From contig JAVGVS010000285.1 of assembly GCA_032718565.1 (NCBI GenBank), positions 182,423-246,422 of the forward strand: 64,000 bases of DNA, read 5' to 3'. This document shows positions 56,306-64,000 of this stretch, piece after piece. Source of the stretch: Distichodus sexfasciatus (taxonomy: Eukaryota; Chordata; Actinopteri; Characiformes; Distichodontidae). The notes below the pieces were generated by a model. It searched no databases. It saw only the letters and a program-made list of their open reading frames with translations, and was not told the origin of the DNA. The position numbers and the translations under genes are program-made. The stretch's first letter is position 1. The number at the start of each line of letters is the position of its first letter.

Positions 56306-58139
56306 AAGCATTACCGCTCAACTGGAAAACTTTACCACATCAGATGTTGGAACTTTTTAATCAAACTTTTGCCCGATGTTATGTAAGATGGTCTAGAAAT
56401 TCTCTGATGGATGAAATACCAGGCAGAACACGGCAGCCAGAGAGTCCAGCCTCACTCATTAAAAACCTCCAAGTTAAGATTATACAGTGTCATAAAAGAA
56501 AGCACAAAAACACCCATCAACAAACCAACCTGGAACAAGGCCGTTTTATTGTTATCCATAAAACGATGAACTTAAAATTATTACTTTAATTGTAGTCAAG
56601 TAGAAAGTGGAGCTTCCTAATACTTAAGTATAATTACTCAAACCACCTTTTGGGGTATTTTTAGGGACGTACGATGATATTAGAATTGTATTGGAATTGG
56701 CTGATACGTTAAAGTCATCAACATCAGCCTGGTGCTACGATTTGCCCGATATTTCCAGTCGACATGTGCTGACGCATTTATCTGTGCCCCCGAAAAGTAG
56801 CCATCCAATGTCCAAAATCTGAGGTGGGATTTTCTCAGGCCTGCGCCTTCTGTCTCAAAACGTATGGTGTTATTTTGGGGCAAAATTCTGAGCACGCAGT
56901 GGAACATTCACCTTCAAAATTTCGTCTTCACACGCTCAACTCTGCCCTCACTCAGGCCTGCTTTCAGGCTCGCTCGACTTGGAACTGTGTTAGAAATGTC
57001 AGAGCTATGGTGTCATTTTTGTGGCTAAATTCCGAGCGCACAGGGGAACTTTGGCGAGCAAAATATCTTATCTTCTCATGCTCAACTATGCTCGCGCTCA
57101 CCCTCGACTTTGCCTTCCCCATTTATCGGCATTGGTATGAACATTCCTTTTTAATTCACGCTTTAATTTGTCATCAAAAGCCAACTTGCTCTAGTACATA
57201 CAGTACAAACAGACGTGTTACAATGTGGTTACAATGTGAGCTTTTTCCTGTTTAAAAATGCTAAAAACAAGTCAAATTAACAAGGACTTTGAGAGGAGTT
57301 AAAGTGTCCGTTAATTTCTTGTCCTCATTTAGCAAGCGTTTGAAAAGACTTCCTCTTTAAGGTCGGTTTTGCACCACTGCAACTTTTAAACTCCATCAGA
57401 TAACCAACACACATTGAGGGAAGTATGTATATTTATCCGCAGACTCCCACGTGGCCGTCTTCAGCGTGCGTTTTGCACACCAATCTCCCGTCACACCGGC
57501 TTTTTTATCCGTTGACGACGTTTTTCTGATCCGCGAGATTGTTGTCTCTGCAATGTCTGGTCAGTGTAAGATAGCGTATGGTCTCACGTGGGGACGGAGC
57601 TCAGCTGTAGGTTCCCCGTCACGTGGGCTATAAAGCACCTGAGCAGGTGAATGCCCGAGTACTGCACCGAACTGAAAGAGAGATAAAGAGAGAGGGAGAG
57701 GTGCTTAGATTTTAGCGCAGACTTTGCAGGATTATCCCCTTTAAGGCTTCAGATTTTAATCTTAAAAAAATAAGATTAAAAGGAGTTTTTTCAACGTATG
57801 CGGATCTTTTTTATAAACGCTTATTTTTTCAAATACGTTTAGGCCTTTCGTTTACACGCAGGCCCTAAACTTGCTAAATTAATTTAATTCAATAAAATTT
57901 AAATAAATGTGTAAGTTCTGTCCATTTCGCCTGTCCGAGTATTTTTTTTTTTTAATTTCTTCTTAATTCGCCAAGACGGACTCCGTCTTTCAACTCCATC
58001 CTGCAGCTGTCAAGAGTGCACTGTGATGCAATGAGAGTGCTCCGTGTAGATGCCACTTCTGCTAATTCAGCATCCATTAGAAGTAGAAGTAGTTGCAAAT
58101 ACCCATTTTTGTAAAGAGAGAGATATATACGAGAGAGCT

Positions 58140-58325
58140 GATAGCGTAACGTTCAGGGAGTTCACTCCGCGATCGGAAGGTCGCCGGCTCGAATCCCAGG
58201 AGTAGGTACCGCTGAGGTACTCATGAGCAGAGTACCGTCCCCAAGCATGTTCCCTGGGTGCTGCCCATTTTATTTGCCCACTGCTCCTTCACGGATGGGT
58301 CCAGTGCAGAGGTCACATATTGTAA
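58140..58325 (+). repeat. SINE copy of the 34618 family
   Basis: The head is 'gatagcgtaacgttcaggga' with B box 'ggctcgaatccc'. The body is 'gtaccgctgaggtactcatg' and the 3' part 'ccttcacggatgggtcc'. It is nearly full-length with a shortened tail. Confidence 0.8.
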
Positions 58326-58914
58326 ATTTAGCTTATACGCAGACTAAGAGCTAACGCAATGACACGCGAGTGCTAAGCTCACTTGTTGAGGAATCTGCGA
58401 GCAGCTACCGGTATATGACTCTAAAGTAGCTAGTTGTTCACCACCTTATCAGGCCTTTATCTCCAAAAAGGTCACTTCCAATAATCCATTTTACACACAC
58501 ACACACACACAACCAGTGGGGTTCCTGGCCTTGACCTCTGCTTTTTTTTTTCAATGCCACTGTCCACTTAAAAAATGTAAAAAAAAAAAAAAAGGAGCCT
58601 CAGTCGGGTGGTGTTCTCGCACGCCGTTCTCCTCAGGTCTTATCTTATCGGAGAGACGACGGCTATCAGATCGCCGCTTTCTCATTTCTCCCACGGTGTC
58701 CCGCTTTATCTGATAAAGATCTGGCGAATTGCAGGTTAGAGGTGACGAATGTGACATCGGTCACATAACGCTTTGTACCACACCGTTGCAGTTTTGCGCT
58801 GGTGTAGGACGGAGGGAAGTTACTTAAATCAGACCGAAAATAATCTCAAGGTCCAGAACTGGAGATATGTGTATTTGATTTTTTCTGCAGGCGCTCTTAT
58901 CCAGGGGTGCGTTT

Positions 58915-59520
58915 CCCAAAAGCACTGTTGCTAGCTACATTAGCAACTAACATAGTGTACATTAGCAACTAACAGTGCACATTAGCAACTAGCATAGTGC
59001 ACATAAGCAACTAGCATAGTGCATATTAGCCACTAGCATAGTGCACATTAGCAACTAGCATAGTGCACATTAACAACTAACATAGTGCACATTAGCAACT
59101 AGCATAGTGCACATTAGCAACTAGCATAGTGTACATTAGCAACTAGCATAGTGCACATTAGCAACTATCATAGTGCACATCAGCAACTAACACTGTATGT
59201 TAGCAACTAACATACTGTACGTTAGCAAGTAACATAGTGTATGTTAGCAACTAACCTAGTGTACGTTAGCAACTAACCTAGTGCACGTTAGCAACTAACA
59301 TAGTGTACGTTAGCAACTAACATACTGCACATTAGTAGCTAACATAGTGCACATTAGCAACTAACATAGTGCACATTAGCACCTAGCATAGTGCACATTA
59401 GCAACTAACATAGTGTAAGTTAGCAACTAACCTAGGGTACGTTAGCAACTAACATAGTGTACATTAGCAACTAACAGTGCACATTAGCAACTAACATAGT
59501 GTCCGTTGGCAACTAAACAG
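58915..59520. repeat. 22-bp minisatellite
   Basis: The unit is close to 'acattagcaactaacatagtgc' or its 'tagc' variant, with some 26 copies and both point changes and unit-length changes. It follows an isolated 'gttgctagctacattagc'. Confidence 0.92.
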
Positions 59521-60035
59521 CTCAGTGATTTGTTTGATAGCATTCGATCGTCTAGCCTTATTAGCATTAACACTCTGCTATTAGTGCTGTGCAATATGAC
59601 GAAATATATCGGATGACAAAATTACAACGTATATCGCTTTATATTATCGTTGATTTGTTGGTGCCGCAAAACACTGTCTACTGCAATATTTGTGGATGGT
59701 TTGGATGAGGGTTTGCATTAGCCACCACGGCACCTCACGGATGTAGACGCAGAGAATACTTTGGTGTTAGATTCGTGCCTTATCCTGAAAACACAAAATT
59801 CTGTTGTGTCCTAAAACAAAAGAAGACATGGTGATGGTCTAGTGGTTAGGCCCCTCACCTCTGGACCAAGATCGTTGGGTCACTAAGCAGGACTCCAAGA
59901 TAACCCCAAGTTGCTGTGGGTAAAGTAGAAGTGTTGATCCCAAATCAGAGGATTCAACATCATCGTTTAAGAAAGACCTGGACAAAGTGGGCCCAAAACC
60001 GTGCTTTTTGTGAGCGTTTGTGTGCTGTTCCTCAC

Positions 60036-60154
60036 CTCGCCAGGAAGGGCTGGGGGAAGCAGGTGTTCGTCTGGTCCTTGATAAAGTCGTGAACTTCTAG
60101 CAAAAGGGTCAACAAAGCTCCTTGTCGCACTCGGTCTATCTTAGTCATCACCAT
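60036..60154 (-). CDS. gtpbp8: gtpbp8 exon 5: G4 motif
   Basis: It encodes MVMTKIDRVRQGALLTLLLE then VHDFIKDQTNTCFPQPFLA. TKID is the guanine-specificity motif. Donor is GCGAG|gtgagg, so another exon must follow. Confidence 0.93.
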
Positions 60155-62190
60155 CTTCCACCAAAAAAAACAGAACAAGTCAAATCACATAATTTCTTAT
60201 ACATAAAACAGCCTTCAAACCCAACTTCAAAATGGACAGAAGACGTGAAGGTGTGGAGCGGAGCAAGGCTGAGACTGTGTGTTCCTGTGCTGCCCCCTGC
60301 TGACCTTTTACAGCACCGTTAATATGAGAAATATTCAAAGATATTTACCACATAGGGAATCCCGAACTCTTCACACATCTCAACAGCGATCAGGTCAAGT
60401 TTCTGCAGCCCCACACTGCCGTCCACCAGCAGAAAGGTCCTAACAAGACTGTTGGGAAAGAAATTGTTAGATAAGTTACTTCCAAAATGTCATAGACCAG
60501 CGTTTCCCAATCCCGGTCCTCGCGGAACACCGCTCTGCACAGATTCGAGTTTCCCGACCCACAGCACAGCTGATGCTACTGATTAGCTAATTAGCCACGT
60601 AGGATCCGCATGCGGCGGTGCAGGAAATACCGAATCTGCGCAGAGCGGTGTTCCACGAGGACCGGGATTGGGAAACGCTGTCATAGACAATGGACGACTA
60701 GTTAGTGTTATTCCTCACATTACTTTTGAGTTGCTTTTTATCCAATTTTTCATTAAAAGTGTGGAAGTAGGACATTGTAAAATGCTAAGATGTAGTTTAC
60801 TGCAGTCCATTCGACATCCAGTGGAGGGCGATGTTAAGTAGCATAACCCAGTCTTGTAGGAAGTAACTCCATATTAATCAATATAATCTTGCTGATGTCG
60901 ATTAATTCAATTATTTTTGAAATCATGATATTGATTTGAGGTAATATCGCCCTGCCTTACATTTCCCCCACTCTTACTTTCTGCGCTCTTGTAGATAGGG
61001 TTCCACCATGTCCACAAAATCTTCTGGGGCTCTGTATCCATAGCCGGGCATGTCTACAAGAGTGAAGGCCTTCCCCACCTTGAAGAAATTCAGCTTCTTG
61101 GTATGACCCTACGTAAGACCGGAGAAAAGTGCAGAACGACATTTTAGTAAGCAACGATTCTTCCGGTTACTCTTATCGAAAATCAGATGCAAAACGTTGC
61201 ATTTTCAATGGTGTAAAAGCACCAGTATGTTAGAGCGCCGGGAATGAATGTGTTTATAACTAATAAAAAAAATAGGTGTTTTACTGTCAACCGCGTAAAA
61301 ATATAGGCGAGTTGAGGCTCCTTTGGGGTTCCATATGACTGTATCGAGTGTGCAAGATTTTGCTTGCGAAAGTTCTACTGATTTTACAGAAAATGGACTA
61401 TATTGCCTTATTGGTATATGAGATTTTTGTCATATCGCATAGCCCTAACCGCCAGCAGACCACCATCACTCGATCAAAACTTGATCTAATGAATGAACTT
61501 TTATACTAAAGTTACGATCATATCTTTTGACCTTCTTGGTTTCGTTCACCAGTGTCAAACATCAGTTCCATGGGGACGTCGTCTCACTCACCGGTGTTTT
61601 GGAAACTCGCACCTCGACCTCCGGGGCAAGCGAGAACAGAGCCCGAATGAGAGAAGACTTTCCTACGTTGCTCCTGCCCATAAAGCACACCTGAAGCACA
61701 AACACATTCATTGAAGGTATAAAATGTACATAATATCATGGGCAAGCTGCTCACAGCTGATGGAGATTTTGTTGTAAATATGTAAAGATTTTGTATTAAA
61801 CACGACGCTCCACGCATGACAGTGAGCAGCCTCTCTTTTATTTGAGACGTTGTCGCCGCTTCATTCCGTTCTCACCTCCGGCTGGTTGAGTTGAGGCATA
61901 TGGTCCTTGTGAACGGCGGACGCCGAGTAGACGATCTGATGCTTGGGAGTGGGGGTGAAGAGTTTCTCTGCCCGTCGGAGGTCTTCCACAGTGGGCTGGA
62001 AGATCTGGAACCGTTCTCGCTCTATCCGTTCGGACAGGTGAACCTCCAGCTCGCCGAAGGGGAACAGCAGGGCTCGGCGCTTGCGGTCCCGCAGCAGGTC
62101 GGCGTGGCGCAGCGAGGAAGGATGATGGACCTGCCGCCTGGAGGAGACTCCAGCGGTGGCGTTTAGACGCAGCAAGGCCCTCAAGATCAT
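60036..62190 (-). CDS. gtpbp8: GTP-binding protein 8 (mitochondrial EngB-type GTPase)
   Basis: GTPBP8 is a mitochondrial relative of bacterial EngB/YihA and supports mitoribosome large-subunit assembly. Five exons: 61876-62190, 61592-61690, 60978-61108, 60349-60448, 60036-60154, all phase-consistent and open. Motifs: G1 P-loop GRSNVGKS, switch I region VSKTPG, G3 DMPGYG, G4 TKID. The N-terminal 60 residues are Arg-rich with few acids, as expected for a mitochondrial presequence. The last exon should carry the G5 (VS.V) and the final helix (human SGIHLLRCF); I did not find it downstream. Human GTPBP8 adjoins NEPRO at 3q13.2. Confidence 0.93.
60349..60448 (-). CDS. gtpbp8: gtpbp8 exon 4
   Basis: It encodes LVRTFLLVDGSVGLQKLDLI then AVEMCEEFGIPYV. 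The LLVD core strand precedes G4. Acceptor is ccaacag and donor is TATGTG|gtaaat. Confidence 0.95.
60498..60680. mobile_element. 183-bp palindromic MITE in gtpbp8 intron
   Basis: Perfect 8-bp target duplication tcatagac lies at 60490-60497 and 60681-60688. Ends are inverted: CAGCGTTTCCCAATCCCGGT against ACCGGGATTGGGAAACGCTG. The inverted repeat continues inward ('gcggaacaccgctctg'/'cagagcggtgttccac'), so the RNA would form a long hairpin. A degraded copy is at 31549-31711. Confidence 0.92.
60978..61108 (-). CDS. gtpbp8: gtpbp8 exon 3: G3 motif
   Basis: It encodes GHTKKLNFFKVGKAFTLVDM then PGYGYRAPEDFVDMVEPYLQ. DMPGYG is the G3 (switch II) motif of the EngB family. Confidence 0.95.
61200..61450 (-). 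mobile_element. Second copy of the composite MITE at 29952
   Basis: On the - strand: 'tagggctatgcgatatgac', then 'ctttcgcaagcaaaatctt', 'catatggaaccccaaagga' and 'gttgacagtaaaacacc', in the same order as in the nepro intron but without the inner insertion. Confidence 0.75.
61592..61690 (-). CDS. gtpbp8: gtpbp8 exon 2: P-loop
   Basis: It encodes VCFMGRSNVGKSSLIRALFS then LAPEVEVRVSKTP. GRSNVGKS binds the GTP phosphates. Acceptor is cttcag and donor is ACACCG|gtgagt. Confidence 0.95.
61876..62190 (-). CDS. gtpbp8: gtpbp8 exon 1
   Basis: ATG is at 62188-62190. It encodes MILRALLRLNATAGVSSRRQ and then FPFGELEVHLSERIERERFQ, ending PQLNQPE before GAG|gtgaga. Longer upstream reading in another frame has no homology. 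Confidence 0.9.
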
Positions 62191-63923
62191 AATGATGGAG
62201 ATTTTTTGAAGCTGGAGGGCTCCAGCGAAGGCCCCGTTTGGCTCTGAACCAAGAGGTCAAGAGGTCAAACCTGGTTGGGATTATATCTACTCCAAAACTG
62301 GGGAGCCAAATGTTGGTGTCAAAGGTGTGAAATGGATTTGTAAAGGCTTTAACATTTAGGTTTAACACGAGAGAAAGAATTTGTGATGCATCGGCTGTGT
62401 AACAAAATAAAAGATACCTTTAAGCACCAGTTGAGATTCTCATTTAGGACTTCAAGGGTTGCTACACAGGCACTGGACCACCAGTTATCATTAAAAGATT
62501 GTCCCTGAAAATTGAGAAAAGTCATTAAATGATTTTCGTACGATATTAAAGTATTATTAATAAAAGTTTTATCTCTCACCGTGCCATGCTTCTGTGACGC
62601 GGTGATGGGGTCACTAAAGCGCGACTATAAAAGACAAGCCAAGCTATAATACTGCATTTATTTTACACGTTTTATAAAATAATAAAATAAAAATTTAGCC
62701 CGTTTTGTGCTATTATTGTGTATTTGAAAAGAACGCGAGTCAACCGGAATGTCTGTGTAACATTTTTATAAACCGGGGGGAAACAAACTCGCCACGACTT
62801 AGTTCCGGCGTCATGAAAAACAGCAAAAAATATTAATATTTGACGTTATTAAACGTTTTAACCTAATGATATGTCTAATAATTACATATCCATAAGTACA
62901 TAAAACCTCAAATTTACCATGTAATGTCTTAAAATAAAAACGTCATGTCAAATTGATTTTATATTATTTTATATCACATTTATAAACGGCACAAAAAAAT
63001 AAAAAGAAAAGCAACATTCGCCAGAAGAAAATAATATCGATAATAATATTCAATGTCAAAATCTAAGTAAACTTTGTCATCTCAGCCATATAAAAGTATA
63101 CACAGAGACGAGACGACGCGGCACATGAATTTTTACACAATTCAAAGAAGGCACATATACAGTACATATACATATATACACATAAACTATAAACTCTAAA
63201 CTAGAGGTAGAAAATGAAAATTTTAGTTACGTGAGGTATTCGGTAATATGTGCAAATATTGTAATCCTGAAATGTATTTTTCCATTAAATGTGCATAAGA
63301 TCTGCAGCAGTTAAATATGAATACTCTATAAAGACCATAAAAACAGTATCTCTATAAAGCTTCATCTAGAATTAGAGAATAAAAATGTGCAAGTAAAGGT
63401 ACCACTGAGGTACTCATGACCAAGGTACCATCCCCAAGCACTGCTCTACCAAAAAAAAACAAAAAAAAAACTGCCCACTGCTCCTTCACGGATGGGTCAA
63501 ATGCAGAGGTTGTGATGAGCTGTGTGCTGGGCTGTGTTCATAATGACAAATAATCACTCACTTTATTTCACTTTAAGATAATACAATGTAGCATTGATGA
63601 GTTTGTACATATAGCACATATATATGTATATATACAGTACATATATATATGCATAATAAAACATGATATAATTATTTTATAGTTTTACATGCTATGCCTC
63701 GTTTCTGCCGCTAGGGGGCTGCAATAGACAGCTGAACTCCTTTATAACAACTTACAGGGCTAATTTCCCAGTCTAAGCTTAGACCCAGTCCTAGACTAAC
63801 TTTGCCTGTCAATGGTAAATAATTTCCATTGATATTGGTATCACCAAGTCTAGGCTTAAACCATGTTCAAGAAACCAGCCCTATGTTGCTTATGAAATGG
63901 TTGTTTTTATGATTAAAAGATGT

Positions 63924-64000
<77 letters not shown>
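62191..64000. other. Upstream of gtpbp8; AT-rich with SINE and microsatellite
   Basis: The gtpbp8 promoter should lie near 62200-62800, but there is no clear motif. A SINE copy is at 63390-63575 and an inverted copy of the 'aagtctaggcttaaaccatg' repeat is at 63750-63885. A compound (AAC)n(AAT)n runs from about 63928 to the end. Confidence 0.6.
63928..64000. repeat. (AAC)n(AAT)n microsatellite, runs off the window
   Basis: About 13 AAC units are followed by 11 or more AAT units with no interruption. It continues past the last base. Confidence 0.95.

Larger units (their letters stand above)
52169..60035. other. Intergenic region between slc10a2 and gtpbp8
   Basis: About 7.9 kb without a recognised host gene. 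It holds a dispersed repeat (52905-53345), a GT-flanked fish repeat with telomere-like units (53410-53715), AT microsatellites (54220-54330), a telomere-like run (54940-54985), SINE copies (56190-56305, 58140-58325) and a minisatellite (58915-59520). The last gtpbp8 exon is expected somewhere here but was not found. Confidence 0.6.

Noticed and set aside
58915..59520. CRISPR array
   Set aside because: Head-to-tail repeats without unique spacers, in a vertebrate genome; it is a minisatellite.
61838..62368. 176-codon - strand frame overlapping gtpbp8 exon 1
   Set aside because: It is in a different frame from the conserved GTPase and shows no family similarity.

Overview
This window is teleost fish nuclear DNA. 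The evidence is multi-exon vertebrate genes with canonical GT/AG splice sites, a fish-type Toll-like receptor, many SINE and hAT-type repeats, and long AT, GT and polypyrimidine microsatellites. I cannot name the species. Six protein-coding loci are supported, in this order: (1) the 3' half of a tomosyn gene, best matched to stxbp5l, + strand, about 1.2-9.1 kb; (2) a poglut2 (KDELC1-type) protein O-glucosyltransferase locus, + strand, 13.6-24.3 kb, broken by many frameshifts; (3) nepro, + strand, about 26.5-36.3 kb; (4) a single-exon Toll-like receptor of the TLR11 subfamily (TLR21/22/23/13-like), - strand, 45.0-47.9 kb; (5) slc10a2, the apical sodium/bile-acid cotransporter, - strand, 49.0-52.2 kb, complete in six exons; (6) gtpbp8, a mitochondrial EngB-type GTPase, - strand, 60.0-62.2 kb, five of its exons found.

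The gene set fits known vertebrate synteny. Human STXBP5L, NEPRO and GTPBP8 lie in 3q13, and human POGLUT2 and SLC10A2 lie together in 13q33. The genes have unrelated jobs: regulation of SNARE-dependent exocytosis, glycosylation in the ER, nucleolar RNA processing, innate immunity, bile-acid uptake, and mitochondrial ribosome assembly. They are neighbours by synteny, not parts of one system.

The rest of the window is introns and intergenic DNA rich in repeats. I could delimit several DNA transposons by terminal inverted repeats and, in four cases, by matching target-site duplications: 16205-18139, 30068-30489 nested in a second element, 36920-37248, 39037-39810, 41021-42422 and 60498-60680. 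Other notable repeats are an inverted-repeat element with BED zinc-finger coding remnants and its own GC-rich stretch (about 32.99-34.61 kb), a 33-bp minisatellite (28.0-29.3 kb), an 83-bp satellite (39.95-40.56 kb), a 22-bp minisatellite (58.9-59.5 kb), a 1-kb polypyrimidine tract (23.1-24.1 kb) and at least eight copies of one tRNA-derived SINE family.

The observation I rate highest is that poglut2 is broken in most of its exons, while tomosyn, the TLR, slc10a2 and gtpbp8 read cleanly. This suggests loss of the gene in this lineage, or a local cluster of assembly errors. I found no convincing undescribed multi-gene system.
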